Source: Variovorax dokdonensis
GTDB taxonomy: Bacteria > Pseudomonadota > Gammaproteobacteria > Burkholderiales > Burkholderiaceae_C
Assembly: GCF_030316895.1 (NCBI RefSeq)
Contig: NZ_JASZYV010000002.1
Location: 1,054,001-1,118,000, forward strand
DNA length: 64,000 nucleotides
Direction of reading: 5' to 3'
Notes under the pieces: model-generated
Told to the model about the DNA's origin: nothing
Databases searched by the model: none
What the model saw: only the letters and a program-made list of their open reading frames with translations
Made by a program: the position numbers and the translations under genes
Shown: piece after piece, positions 37,212 to 46,344 of the stretch
How the letters are laid out: each line of letters starts with the position of its first letter
How positions within the stretch are numbered: position 1 is the first letter of the stretch

Positions 37212-38046
37212 GGCATTGAACATGGCCAGGATCGGACTGGCCGCACTTTCTCTGTGGACCGTCGCGGCCAGCGCGGCTGCGCCGGCGTGCGACAAGCCGG
37301 TCTACCTGACCCTGGACACCGGCACCATGAGCGTCGCCCCGCTGGTGGCCGAAGTGCTGGACCGGCAGAAGGTGAATGTCACCTTCTTCGCCGCGGCCGA
37401 GCGCACGGTGGAAGGCGGCGACAGCCTGGACAACCATTGGCGCGCATGGTGGAAGGCGCGCGCTGCGGCGGGCGACGAGTTTGCCTCGCACACGTACGAC
37501 CACGTGTATTGGCGCGGTGACGAGAAGAGCGTCGCTCCGCGCTTTCGCGTGCAACCCAGCGCCGGTGCGCTGGCGGGCCGGCAGTTCACCTGGACGGCGG
37601 CCGAGTACTGCGCCAACATCGAACAGGCCTCGCAGCGCATCGTCGACCTGACCGGAAAGAAACCCTTGCCGCTGTTCCGCGCCCCGGGCGGCAAGACGTC
37701 GCCCAAGCTGCTGGCCGAGGCCCGCAAATGCGGCTACGAGCATGTGGGCTGGTCGCCCGCCGGCTTCCTGGGGGATGAGCTGCCCAGCGACAAGTATCCG
37801 AACGACAAGCTGCTGGCGCAGGCCCTGCAGAACATCCGTGCGGGCGACATCCTCCTGGCACACCTGGGCATTCGCTCCCGCCAGGACCCTTGGGCGCCGG
37901 CGGTCCTGGAGCCCCTGATCGTCGGCCTCAAGCGCGAAGGCTTCTGCTTTCGCACGCTGCGCGAGCATCCGAAATACAAGGAATGGATCGCCGCGCATGA
38001 TCAGCCCGCCGCGGCCGCCACGCCCACGCCGGCTCGGCAGCCTTGA
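37198..38046 (+). CDS. Polysaccharide deacetylase-like exported protein
   Basis: 282 residues from the ATG at 37198, overlapping the previous stop; an ATG at 37222 is equally plausible and gives the signal peptide MARIGLAALSLWTVAASA. NodB/CE4 motifs are present: LTLDTGTM (Asp40, with Thr41 where the metal-binding second Asp of TFDDG is usual), SHTYDH (His98, His102), and FRAPGGKTSP. It probably acts on cell-surface or periplasmic amino sugars, but the missing Asp leaves activity open. The YVTN protein just upstream is probably co-expressed. Confidence 0.82.
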   Translation: MRGDKALNMARIGLAALSLWTVAASAAAPACDKPVYLTLDTGTMSVAPLVAEVLDRQKVNVTFFAAAERTVEGGDSLDNHWRAWWKARAAAGDEFASHTYDHVYWRGDEKSVAPRFRVQPSAGALAGRQFTWTAAEYCANIEQASQRIVDLTGKKPLPLFRAPGGKTSPKLLAEARKCGYEHVGWSPAGFLGDELPSDKYPNDKLLAQALQNIRAGDILLAHLGIRSRQDPWAPAVLEPLIVGLKREGFCFRTLREHPKYKEWIAAHDQPAAAATPTPARQP

Positions 38047-38067
38047 TGGCCTGATCGAGGGATTGGA

Positions 38068-39072
38068 ATGATCTTCGACGCCTTGTCCGATGTCTTCTCG
38101 GCAGCCCAGGTCTGGCTGTTCGAGACGGTCGTGCAGCCGGTCGTCTTCGCGGTCGGGCTGGGCGGCTGGGTGGAAGACGCCTTCGATGCCACGGGCTGGC
38201 TGCTGGTCGGTGTCGTCCAGCTTGCCGTGATGCTCGCGATCATCGGTCCGCTGGAGCGGCTTCGGCCGGTGTATCGGGTGACCGACCGCGCCGCCGTGCG
38301 CACCGACGTGCTCTACACGCTGCTGCATCGGCTGGGGTTGTTCCGTCTGGTGATGTTCTTCCTGCTGCAGCCTTTCTTCGATGGCGTGGTGGGGCCGCTT
38401 CACGCCGCCGGATGGAATGGTTGGCAGCTCGATGCCATCTGGCCGGGCGTGACCGACGTGGCGTGGGTCTCGTTCCTGCTGTACCTGGTCGTGATGGATT
38501 TCGTCGACTACTGGATCCACCGCGGCCAGCATGGACTGAGCTGGTGGTGGAGCCTGCATTCGCTGCATCACTCGCAACGCCAGATGACGATGTGGTCCGA
38601 CAACCGCAACCATCTGCTCGACGATGCGTTGCGAGACCTCATCTTCGTGGTCGTTGCACAGTTGATCGGCGTGGCGCCCGGCCAATTCATTGCGCTGGTG
38701 GCGCTGACGCAACTTAGCGAAAGCCTGCAGCACGCCAACCTGCGCCTGCACTTCGGCACGCTGGGCGAGCGGCTGTGGGTCAGCCCACGTTTCCACCGCC
38801 TGCATCACTCGATCGGGCTGGGCCACGAGGCGCCGGTGCGCGACGGCGAGTTTGCCGAGAAGGCCATACCGCGCCTGGGCGGACACAACTTCGGCGTGCT
38901 CCTGCCCTGGTGGGACATGCTCTTTCGCAGCGGCGACTTCAGTCACCGCTACGACCCGACCGGCATTCGCGACCAGGTCGAGCCCGACGACCAGGGCCGT
39001 CTGCGCGACTACGGGCGCGGGTTCTGGGCGCAGCAGTGGCTGGGCCTGAAGCGCTTGGCCGGACAGGGCTGA
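38068..39072 (+). CDS. Sterol desaturase/fatty acid hydroxylase family membrane protein
   Basis: 334 residues with several membrane helices (about 38-60, 88-110, 128-155, 190-215) and the diiron histidine clusters HRGQH (about 152), HSLHH (about 167) and HRLHH (about 247). This motif set defines the integral membrane di-iron hydroxylase/desaturase family (ERG3-like, carotenoid and lipid hydroxylases). The lipid substrate is unknown. The gene starts 22 bases after the deacetylase and is likely co-transcribed. Confidence 0.9.
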   Translation: MIFDALSDVFSAAQVWLFETVVQPVVFAVGLGGWVEDAFDATGWLLVGVVQLAVMLAIIGPLERLRPVYRVTDRAAVRTDVLYTLLHRLGLFRLVMFFLLQPFFDGVVGPLHAAGWNGWQLDAIWPGVTDVAWVSFLLYLVVMDFVDYWIHRGQHGLSWWWSLHSLHHSQRQMTMWSDNRNHLLDDALRDLIFVVVAQLIGVAPGQFIALVALTQLSESLQHANLRLHFGTLGERLWVSPRFHRLHHSIGLGHEAPVRDGEFAEKAIPRLGGHNFGVLLPWWDMLFRSGDFSHRYDPTGIRDQVEPDDQGRLRDYGRGFWAQQWLGLKRLAGQG

Positions 39073-39105
39073 GGCGGGGGCCGCCCGCGCTATGCTCGGG
39101 CACCG

Positions 39106-39990
39106 ATGCGACTCCTACTCGATTCCTTCTGGCGCGCCGTCGCCTACTGCCTGCATCCGCGCGTCATCGTCCTTTCATTGGCGCCGCTGGCGTTGATGGC
39201 GATCGTGGGCGTTGGGCTGGGCTACTTCTACTGGACGCCCGCCGTGGCCTGGATGCGCGAGGCGCTCGACGCCTGGCCCATCCTGTCGACCTTCTGGGGC
39301 TGGATCGGCGCCGACGCCGCCAACTTCAAGGACGTGCTGGCCCCCATGGGCGTCATCTTCCTGGCCACGCCGGTCGTCGTGGTTGTTTCGCTGCTGATCG
39401 TGGCCGGCATGATGGCGCCGGCGCTGACGGGACTGGTGGCTAAGCGGCGATTTCCTGTCCTGCAGGAAAAGCATGGTGCATCGTTCTTTCTGAGCGTGTT
39501 CCGCTCGCTCGGCTTGACGTTGCTGGCCATGCTGGCCCTGGTGGTTTCCATTCCCTTGTGGCTGGTTCCCCCGCTGGTGATCGTTCTGCCACCCATCATC
39601 TGGGGCTGGCTCACCTACCAGGTGATGAGCTTCGATGCCCTGGCCGAGCACGCCAGTGCGGACGAACGGCGGCAACTGCTGCGTGCGCACCGCTGGCCGC
39701 TGATGGGGATCGGCGTGCTGTGCGGATACCTGGGGGCGGCGCCGAGCATTGTCTGGGCTTCGGGGGTGGTGTTCGCGGCGGCGTTCTTCGTGCTCATTCC
39801 GCTGGCCATCTGGATCTACACCCTGGTGTTCGCCTTCTCAGCGCTCTGGTTCGCACACTACTGCCTGGACGCGCTGGCCCGGCAACGCGCCGAGCGCGCC
39901 GCCGAACAAGCGGCGGCAGTCCCGGCGCTGCCCGAAAGCGCCACGACCGACGTCACGGCGGCCGCGACCAGTCAATGGAAAGCTCCCTGA
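39106..39990 (+). CDS. EI24 domain membrane protein
   Basis: 294 residues with multiple hydrophobic segments (about 20-45, 80-105, 133-165, 200-250) and an EI24/CysZ-like pattern: LLLDSFWRAVAYCLHPRV at the start and a GWLTYQVMSFDALAEHA region near 170. The C-terminal tail is Ala-rich and soluble. EI24-family proteins include the sulfate permease CysZ; substrate transport by this member is not established. The stop is one base before the next ATG. Confidence 0.85.
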   Translation: MRLLLDSFWRAVAYCLHPRVIVLSLAPLALMAIVGVGLGYFYWTPAVAWMREALDAWPILSTFWGWIGADAANFKDVLAPMGVIFLATPVVVVVSLLIVAGMMAPALTGLVAKRRFPVLQEKHGASFFLSVFRSLGLTLLAMLALVVSIPLWLVPPLVIVLPPIIWGWLTYQVMSFDALAEHASADERRQLLRAHRWPLMGIGVLCGYLGAAPSIVWASGVVFAAAFFVLIPLAIWIYTLVFAFSALWFAHYCLDALARQRAERAAEQAAAVPALPESATTDVTAAATSQWKAP

Positions 39991-39991
39991 C

Positions 39992-40804
39992 ATGACCACC
40001 TCAGAACCACGCAGCTTCGGCCTCATCATCGTCGGCGACGAAATCCTGTCGGGCAAGCGCCTGGACAAGCACATGCCCAAGGTGATCGAACTGCTCGCCG
40101 CACGCGGGCTTTCGCTGTCGTGGGCGCAATACGTCGGCGACGAGCCGGCGCGCATCACGGCGGCCTTGCGCCACGCATTCGAAAGTGGCGACGTGGTGTT
40201 CTCCACCGGCGGCATTGGCGCCACGCCGGACGACCACACGCGCCAGTGCGCCGCTGCGGCCTTGGGATTGCCGCTCGAGCTGCATCCCCAGGCCGAAGCG
40301 CTGATCCGGGAGCGCATGCAGGACACGGCGCGTGAACAGGGCGTGCCCTACGAGCCCGACCGCGCCGACAACGTCCACCGGCTGAACATGGGCGTGTTTC
40401 CGCAGGGCGCACGCCTGATCCTCAATCCGTACAACAAGATTCCCGGCTTCAGCGTGGCGGACGTGCACTTCGTCCCGGGCTTTCCCGTCATGGCCTGGCC
40501 CATGATCGAGCAGGTGCTCGACCAACAGTACGCGCACCTTTTTGCGGCGAGCACGGTGCGCGAGAAGTCGGTGATCGTCTTCGGCGCCATGGAAGCGACG
40601 CTGACGCCCCTCATGCAGGCCATCGAAGCCCGGTTCGCGGGCATCAAGGTCTTCAGTCTCCCCAGCGTCGACCACCCGCAATACGGTCGTCACATCGAAC
40701 TCGGCGTCAAAGGCGACCCGGAACGCCTCGACGAGGCCTACACTTCGCTCCTGCAGGGCTTGCACAGCTTTGATGCGCGCCTTGGCCCCGAATTGGTGCG
40801 CTAA
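39992..40804 (+). CDS. CinA/MoaB-type molybdopterin-binding domain protein
   Basis: 270 residues. A MoCF (MoaB/MogA-like) domain at about 8-170 begins FGLIIVGDEILSGKRLDKHM and contains GDVVFSTGGIGATPDDHT. The C-terminal half matches the competence/damage-inducible CinA N-terminal family. It lacks the CinA C-terminal deamidase domain. Family members bind molybdopterin-like nucleotides or act in nucleotide pyrophosphate hydrolysis; the role here is uncertain. It directly precedes the glnA regulatory region. Confidence 0.82.
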   Translation: MTTSEPRSFGLIIVGDEILSGKRLDKHMPKVIELLAARGLSLSWAQYVGDEPARITAALRHAFESGDVVFSTGGIGATPDDHTRQCAAAALGLPLELHPQAEALIRERMQDTAREQGVPYEPDRADNVHRLNMGVFPQGARLILNPYNKIPGFSVADVHFVPGFPVMAWPMIEQVLDQQYAHLFAASTVREKSVIVFGAMEATLTPLMQAIEARFAGIKVFSLPSVDHPQYGRHIELGVKGDPERLDEAYTSLLQGLHSFDARLGPELVR

Positions 40805-40833
40805 CGAGAGTCTTTTTCGTCCAATCTCAGTAG

Positions 40834-40848
40834 GCACCATAATGGTGC
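40834..40848 (+). promoter_or_regulatory. NtrC binding site upstream of glnA
   Basis: GCACC, ATAAT, GGTGC: a perfect dyad matching the NtrC consensus TGCACC-N5-GGTGCA in its core. It lies about 76 bases upstream of the predicted glnA transcription start. Only one clear site is visible, whereas glnA enhancers often have two or more. ntrB and ntrC lie 2.2-5 kb downstream in the same window. Confidence 0.8.
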
Positions 40849-40889
40849 AATCCACTGATCCAATTGTGGGGCGCTCATGCGCCGGCAAG

Positions 40890-40905
40890 TGGCACAGAAC
40901 CTGCA
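40890..40905 (+). promoter_or_regulatory. Sigma-54 promoter of glnA
   Basis: TGGCAC, AGAAC, CTGCA: the -24/-12 elements with the correct 5-base spacer. They differ from the consensus TTGCA by one base at -12. Transcription would start near 40917, giving a leader of about 37 bases to the ATG at 40954. With the upstream NtrC dyad this indicates induction under nitrogen limitation. Confidence 0.78.
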
Positions 40906-40953
40906 TCCTTGCTCACAGCAAATCTTCACAACCCGTCCAATCAGGAGAAATTG

Positions 40954-42369
40954 ATGGCCAAGTCCGTCGCCGATGTACTCAAACTCGTCAAGGAAAACGA
41001 GGTCAAGTTCGTCGACTTCCGCTTCACCGATACCCGCGGCAAGGAACAGCACGTGACCGTGCCTGTTTCGGCTTTTGACGAAGACAAGTTCTCGGCTGGC
41101 CACGCCTTCGACGGCTCCTCCATCGCCGGCTGGAAGGGTATCGAAGCGTCCGACATGCTGCTGATGCCCGATCCCAACTCGGCCGTCATCGATCCGTTCT
41201 TCGAGGAAACCACCCTCAACCTGACCTGCGACGTGCTCGAGCCCGCCGACGGCAAGCCCTACGATCGCGATCCGCGCTCCATCGCCAAGAAGGCCGAGGC
41301 CTACCTGAAGTCCACGGGCCTGGGCGACACCGCCTTCTTCGGTCCCGAGCCAGAGTTCTTCATCTTCGACGACGTGCGCTGGAAGGCCGACATGTCGGGC
41401 AGCTTCGTCGAAGTCGACGTGGACGAAGCACCGTGGAACACCGGCAAGAAGTACGAAAGCGGCAACTCCGGCCACCGTCCCACCGTCAAGGGCGGCTACT
41501 TCCCGGTTCCCCCGGTCGACAGCACGCAAGACATCCGCGCCGAAATCTCGCTGGTGCTCGAGAGCCTGGGCATCCCGGTCGAAGTGTTCCACCACGAAGT
41601 CGCTGGCGCTGGCCAAAACGAAATCGGCACCAAGTTCAGCACGCTGGTCGAGCGCGCCGACTGGACGCAGAAGCTCAAGTACGTGATCTGGAATGTCTGC
41701 CACGCCTACGGCAAGACGGCCACCTTCATGCCCAAGCCCATCCAGGGCGACAACGGCTCCGGCATGCACGTGCACCAGTCGATCTGGAAGGACGGCAAGA
41801 ACCTGTTCGCCGGCGACGGCTATGCCGGCCTGTCCGACACCGCGCTGTACTACATCGGCGGCATCATCAAGCACGCTCGCGCGCTCAACGCCATCACCAA
41901 CCCCGGCACCAACAGCTACAAGCGCCTGGTGCCCGGCTTCGAAGCCCCGGTCAAGCTGGCCTACTCGGCCAAGAACCGCTCGGCCTCGATCCGCATCCCG
42001 TTCGTGAGCAACCCCAAGGGCCGCCGCATCGAAGCGCGCTTCCCCGATCCACTGGCCAACCCGTACCTGTGCTTCTCGGCCCTGCTGATGGCTGGCCTCG
42101 ACGGCATCGAGAACAAGATCCATCCGGGCGAAGCCGCCACCAAGGATCTGTACCACCTGCCGCCGGAAGAAGACGCGAAGATCCCGACCGTCTGCCACAG
42201 CCTCGACCAGGCGCTCGAATACCTGGACAAGGGCCGCGGCTTCCTGACCAAGGGTGGCGTGTTCACCGACGCCTTCATCGATGCGTACATCGAACTGAAG
42301 ATGCAGGAAGTGACGCGCTTCCGCATGGCGCCGCACCCGGTCGAATTCGACATGTACTACTCGCTGTAA
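40954..42369 (+). CDS. glnA: Glutamine synthetase type I
   Basis: 471 residues from the ATG at 40954, with an AGGAGA box before it. Signature regions are [19 protein letters not shown] (about 49-67), [11 protein letters not shown] (about 130-140), the ATP loop [18 protein letters not shown] (about 264-281) and the adenylylation site DLYHLPPEE with Tyr400. It forms the dodecameric GSI that assimilates ammonium, and is switched off by GlnE adenylylation at that Tyr. It has its own NtrC/sigma-54 promoter and terminator. Confidence 0.97.
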   Translation: MAKSVADVLKLVKENEVKFVDFRFTDTRGKEQHVTVPVSAFDEDKFSAGHAFDGSSIAGWKGIEASDMLLMPDPNSAVIDPFFEETTLNLTCDVLEPADGKPYDRDPRSIAKKAEAYLKSTGLGDTAFFGPEPEFFIFDDVRWKADMSGSFVEVDVDEAPWNTGKKYESGNSGHRPTVKGGYFPVPPVDSTQDIRAEISLVLESLGIPVEVFHHEVAGAGQNEIGTKFSTLVERADWTQKLKYVIWNVCHAYGKTATFMPKPIQGDNGSGMHVHQSIWKDGKNLFAGDGYAGLSDTALYYIGGIIKHARALNAITNPGTNSYKRLVPGFEAPVKLAYSAKNRSASIRIPFVSNPKGRRIEARFPDPLANPYLCFSALLMAGLDGIENKIHPGEAATKDLYHLPPEEDAKIPTVCHSLDQALEYLDKGRGFLTKGGVFTDAFIDAYIELKMQEVTRFRMAPHPVEFDMYYSL

Positions 42370-42419
42370 GCCATGCGGCCTCATGGTCGTTGGACCTGAG
42401 GCCTTTGGTTCCAAAGCGC

Positions 42420-42445
42420 AAGGGACGGCAGTGCCGTCCCTTTTT
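42420..42445 (+). terminator. Intrinsic terminator of glnA
   Basis: A 10-bp stem (AAGGGACGGC with GCCGTCCCTT), 3-base loop AGT, then a short T run. It lies 50 bases after the glnA stop. ntrBC transcription must read through or start from a separate promoter in the next 640 bases. Confidence 0.88.
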
Positions 42446-42523
42446 GTTAGTGGGGTGATGCCCGTGTGCGTTGACCGCAATTTGCTTCAAAATGCGTCAA
42501 TTGCCAGCCACCTCGCCAAGATC

Positions 42524-43030
42524 ATGAAGCTTCGCCACATCCCATGCCTGCTGGCCGCCACGTTGACCTTTCTTGCCCTGTCTGCCAATGCGCAGACCCG
42601 CGTCTGGCGCTGCGGCAACGAATACACGAACGATGCGGTGTCAGCGCAGAAGCGCAACTGCAAGCCCATCGAAGGCGGCAATGTGACGGTGGTGCAGACG
42701 CCGCGCTACAGCGGCGGCTCGTCCACCAGCACGGCCAGCGCCGCGCGTTCCCCGGCGGGCAGCCCGCGTGTGGAAGACACGCTGCAGCGCCAGCGCGACG
42801 GCGAGGCTCGCACCGTGCTCGAGTCCGAACTGCGCAAGGCCGAGGCGCGACAGGCCGAGCTGCTCAAGGAATACAACAATGGCGAGCCCGAGAAGCAGGG
42901 CTCCGAATCACGCAACTACCAGAAGTACCTGGACCGCGTGGCCGAGATGAAGGCGCAGGTCGAGCGCAACGAGAGCGACATCGCGGGCATTCGCCGCGAA
43001 CTCCAGCGCCTGCCGCCAACCTCCAACTGA
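42524..43030 (+). CDS. Small exported protein of unknown function between glnA and ntrB
   Basis: 168 residues from the ATG at 42524. A signal peptide (MKLRHIPCLLAATLTFLALSANA) is followed by a short Cys-containing region (RVWRCGNEYTNDAVSAQKRN, Cys near 30 and 46), a Ser/Ala-rich linker and a charged coiled-coil-like helix (about 88-165, rich in Glu, Arg and Gln). It resembles small DUF4124-like secreted proteins at the N-terminus, but that is a weak resemblance. The conserved-looking position between glnA and ntrB suggests a link to nitrogen control, but no function can be assigned. Confidence 0.75.
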   Translation: MKLRHIPCLLAATLTFLALSANAQTRVWRCGNEYTNDAVSAQKRNCKPIEGGNVTVVQTPRYSGGSSTSTASAARSPAGSPRVEDTLQRQRDGEARTVLESELRKAEARQAELLKEYNNGEPEKQGSESRNYQKYLDRVAEMKAQVERNESDIAGIRRELQRLPPTSN

Positions 43031-43089
43031 TCGCATCCAACGCGCGGCCAACGGGCCGTGCGCGGGACTGCAGGAAGGCCTGACGCATC

Positions 43090-44166
43090 ATGGCCTTCGG
43101 CAAACCCATCCTTCCCGCCAAGCGCTTCCTGGCCTTCGACCTGCTGGCCACGCTGATTGCCGTCATCAAGGATGACGGCACGCTGATCTTTGCCAACGCA
43201 GCGCTCGAAGACGCGTTGGGCAGCTCGCGCCGAACGCTCGAAGGGCTGAACTTCGGCGCCTTCTTCTTCGAGCCGCATGTGCTGGCCACCGCCATCGAAG
43301 GCGCTCGCGCCAACGACTTCGCCACTTTGCGCTACGAGGCCCAACTGCGTCGCGCGAGCCACGAGCCCATGGCCGTGCAAGTCACGCTGGCCATGGCCGA
43401 GCGAAAAGGCGAACTGGTGATCGAGATGACGCCGCTCGATCAGCAGGTGCGCGCCGATCGCGAGGAGCGTCTTCTGGAACAGGCGCGGGCCAACAAGGAA
43501 CTCATCCGCAACCTCGCGCACGAGATCAAGAATCCGCTGGGCGGCATTCGCGGCGCCGCACAGCTGCTGCAAATGGAAGTGGAATCGCGCGACCTGATCG
43601 AGTACACGCAGGTCATCATCCACGAGGCTGATCGACTGCAGACCCTGGTCGATCGCTTGCTTGCGCCGCATCGTCGTCCGCATGTGGTGGGCGACGTGAA
43701 TATTCACGAGGTCTGCGAGCGAGTGCGCTCGGTGCTCATGGCCGAGTTTCCGACCGGTCTCACGGTGGAGCGCGACTTCGATCCGTCGATTCCCGAATTC
43801 CGCGGCGATCGCGAGCAGCTCATCCAGGCCACGCTCAACATCGCGCACAACGCCGCGCAGGCTTTGGCCGAACGCCGCGCGGCGGGCGACGCCGTCATCA
43901 CGTTCAAGACGCGCGTCGTGCGCCAGGTGATCTTCAACAAGCAGTGGTATCGATTGGCACTGGAATTGCATGTCATCGACAACGGCCCCGGCGTGCAGGA
44001 CACGATCAAGGACCGCATCTTTCTGCCCCTTGTATCGGGGCGTGAAGGCGGTACCGGACTGGGGCTCACGCTGGCGCAGACTTTCGTACAACAACACCAT
44101 GGCGTGATCGAATGCGAGAGCAAGCCGGGCCGAACCGATTTCAAGATACTGATACCGCTGCCATGA
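43090..44166 (+). CDS. glnL: Nitrogen regulation sensor kinase NtrB
   Basis: 358 residues. A PAS domain (about 15-115, with VIKDDGTLIFANAALEDALG) is followed by the dimerisation/phosphoacceptor segment NLAHEIKNPLGG with His144, and an HATPase domain with the N box near 260 (TLNIAHNAAQAL), VIDNGPGV and GREGGTGLGLTLA. It is soluble, with no membrane helices, as for NtrB. It phosphorylates NtrC under nitrogen limitation, controlled by PII. 22 bases separate it from ntrC. Confidence 0.95.
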   Translation: MAFGKPILPAKRFLAFDLLATLIAVIKDDGTLIFANAALEDALGSSRRTLEGLNFGAFFFEPHVLATAIEGARANDFATLRYEAQLRRASHEPMAVQVTLAMAERKGELVIEMTPLDQQVRADREERLLEQARANKELIRNLAHEIKNPLGGIRGAAQLLQMEVESRDLIEYTQVIIHEADRLQTLVDRLLAPHRRPHVVGDVNIHEVCERVRSVLMAEFPTGLTVERDFDPSIPEFRGDREQLIQATLNIAHNAAQALAERRAAGDAVITFKTRVVRQVIFNKQWYRLALELHVIDNGPGVQDTIKDRIFLPLVSGREGGTGLGLTLAQTFVQQHHGVIECESKPGRTDFKILIPLP

Positions 44167-44188
44167 ACAGCAAGCCACAAGGAACTGC

Positions 44189-45805
44189 ATGAAGCCGATC
44201 TGGATAGTTGACGACGACCAATCGATCCGCTTCGTACTCGAGAAGGCGCTGCTGCGCGAAGAACTGCCCACGCGCAGCTTCACCAACACGCGCGAAGTAC
44301 TCGCGGCACTCGAGGACGCCGCCGACGACGAAAGCCAGGGGCCGCAGGTGCTGGTCAGCGACATCCGTATGCCCGGCGGCTCGGGCCTGGACCTGCTCGA
44401 AAAGATCAAGGAGAAGCTGCCAGGGCTGCCCGTCATCATCATGACCGCCTATTCCGACCTGGACAGTGCCGTATCGGCCTTCCAGGGTGGCGCCTTCGAA
44501 TACCTGCCCAAGCCATTCGACCTGCCCCGCGCCGTCGAGCTCATCCGCCGCGCCGTGGACGAGAGCCAACGCGAGGAAGTGGCCGAAGAACGCATGGTGG
44601 CGGCGCCCGAAATGCTGGGCCAGGCACCTGCGATGCAGGACGTGTTCCGCGCCATTGGCCGCCTGTCGCAAAGCAATGTGACGGTGCTCATCACCGGCGA
44701 ATCGGGCTCGGGCAAGGAACTCGTGGCGCGCGCGCTGCACAAGCATTCGCCGCGCGCCAGCGGGCCTTTCGTGGCCATCAACACGGCGGCGATTCCCAAG
44801 GACCTGCTGGAAAGCGAACTCTTCGGCCATGAACGCGGCGCGTTCACCGGCGCACAGACCATGCGTCGCGGCCGCTTCGAGCAGGCCGAGGGCGGTACCC
44901 TGTTCTTGGACGAAATCGGCGACATGCCGTTCGACCTGCAGACGCGCCTGCTGCGCGTGCTGAGCGATGGCCACTTCTATCGCGTCGGTGGCCACAATGC
45001 CGTCAAGGCCAATGTGCGCGTGATCGCCGCCACCCATCAGGACCTGGAGCAGCGCGTCAAGCAGGGCGTGTTCCGCGAAGACTTGTTCCATCGGCTCAAC
45101 GTCATTCGCCTGCGTCTGCCGGCGCTGCGCGAGCGGCGCGAAGATGTCCCTTCGCTGACCCGCCACTTCCTGCAGCAAAGCGCCAAGCAGTTGGGCGTCG
45201 ACCCGAAGCGGATCTCGGATGCGGCGTTGTCGCAGCTGTCGTTCTTCGGCTTCCCGGGCAACGTGCGGCAACTGGAGAACATCTGCCATTGGCTGACGGT
45301 GATGGCGCCCGCGCAGTTGATCGAACCCAAGGATCTTCCGCCCGAAGTGCTGGTGGGCAATGCGGGCGCTTCGGCTGGCCTGGCCGCAGGTGCGTCTGGC
45401 GAGGCGGCGATGCCGGCCTTCGCTGGCGCGATCGCCACGCCAGCGTCCGCTTCCGATGCCGGCGCGGACCCTGCCGCGGCCATCGCGGTGACCACTGCGA
45501 CTGCGTCGACGATGGCTGGGACTCCTGCGTTGGCGTCGCCAGCGGCGCCATCCGTGCCTGCATCGAGTTCGGCCTCTTGGGAAGCAGGGCTCGAACAAGA
45601 GGCGCAGGCCTTGCTGGCTGCCGGTCATCACGATGTCTGGGAGGCGCTGACCCGCCGCTTCGAATCGCGGCTCATCCTCACGGCCCTGGCCAACACGCGG
45701 GGACGCCGCATCGAGGCTGCGCAAAAGCTCGGCATCGGGCGCAACACCATCACCCGCAAGATCGCGGAGCTGCACCTGGACCGCGCTGGCGAAGGCGAAG
45801 AGTAG
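44189..45805 (+). CDS. glnG: Nitrogen regulation response regulator NtrC
   Basis: 538 residues. A receiver domain (about 1-120) has the phosphoacceptor Asp58 in VLVSDIRMPGG and KPFD near 108. The sigma-54 AAA+ domain has Walker A GESGSGKE (170-177), GAFTGA (217-222) and Walker B TLFLDEIGD. A Fis-type DNA-binding helix-turn-helix lies at about 495-525. Oddly long is an Ala/Ser/Pro-rich linker of about 80 residues (about 390-470) between the AAA+ and DNA-binding domains, which makes the protein longer than E. coli NtrC (469). It presumably binds the dyad at 40834. Confidence 0.95.
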   Translation: MKPIWIVDDDQSIRFVLEKALLREELPTRSFTNTREVLAALEDAADDESQGPQVLVSDIRMPGGSGLDLLEKIKEKLPGLPVIIMTAYSDLDSAVSAFQGGAFEYLPKPFDLPRAVELIRRAVDESQREEVAEERMVAAPEMLGQAPAMQDVFRAIGRLSQSNVTVLITGESGSGKELVARALHKHSPRASGPFVAINTAAIPKDLLESELFGHERGAFTGAQTMRRGRFEQAEGGTLFLDEIGDMPFDLQTRLLRVLSDGHFYRVGGHNAVKANVRVIAATHQDLEQRVKQGVFREDLFHRLNVIRLRLPALRERREDVPSLTRHFLQQSAKQLGVDPKRISDAALSQLSFFGFPGNVRQLENICHWLTVMAPAQLIEPKDLPPEVLVGNAGASAGLAAGASGEAAMPAFAGAIATPASASDAGADPAAAIAVTTATASTMAGTPALASPAAPSVPASSSASWEAGLEQEAQALLAAGHHDVWEALTRRFESRLILTALANTRGRRIEAAQKLGIGRNTITRKIAELHLDRAGEGEE

Positions 45806-45823
45806 GGCGCCCGCGCCCGGCCG

Positions 45824-46312
45824 TCAGCGGCTCAGCTGGCCTTTGGTCAGCGTATCGAGCTGGAAGCGCTCGCTCTTGTCCCAAAGCCAGGTGTCGACGT
45901 AGGTGTGCGCGCCGACCGAGCCGGGATTGGGAAACGGCGAGGCCGAACGAATCATCTCGGCAATCTGCGGCGGCACTTCCGGCGCATGCTCGGGCGTGCG
46001 GCTGAAGGCAACGCGCGTCACGTTGCCGTTGGCATCCAGGTGAGTCTCGACCACCACCACGGCGTAGACCAGCGGTGGAATCTTGCTCGGGTAGATGCGC
46101 TTGGCGTACTTGCTGTAGACGTGGCGCGCAGCCACTTTGCGGTAGGCCTTGATCTGGGGCGTCTGAACGGAGATGGTGGTCTCGTCCACAGCCTGACTCG
46201 AAGGCGGTTGTTCGTCTTTGGAGCCAAAAGGCGACTGGGCACAGCCGGAGAGAAACAGGATCAACGCCAGGGCATGGATCCCGCCGCGAAAGGACGAGGT
46301 GGAGCTTCGCAT
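45824..46312 (-). CDS. Lipoprotein with a TonB-C-like domain
   Basis: 162 residues from the ATG at 46312. A lipoprotein signal peptide ends in the lipobox LSGC (Cys23), and a Gln/Ser-rich linker follows. A C-terminal domain (about 65-155) contains IYPSKIPPLVYAVVVVETHLDANGNVTRVAFSRTPEH, like TonB C-terminal folds. There is no obvious ExbBD partner nearby. It is convergent with ntrC, the stops being 18 bases apart. Probably an envelope lipoprotein of unknown function. Confidence 0.75.
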   Translation of the reverse strand: MRSSTSSFRGGIHALALILFLSGCAQSPFGSKDEQPPSSQAVDETTISVQTPQIKAYRKVAARHVYSKYAKRIYPSKIPPLVYAVVVVETHLDANGNVTRVAFSRTPEHAPEVPPQIAEMIRSASPFPNPGSVGAHTYVDTWLWDKSERFQLDTLTKGQLSR

Positions 46313-46344
46313 GGTCGCGGCATTGTGCCCGACCTTGTGCGCGT

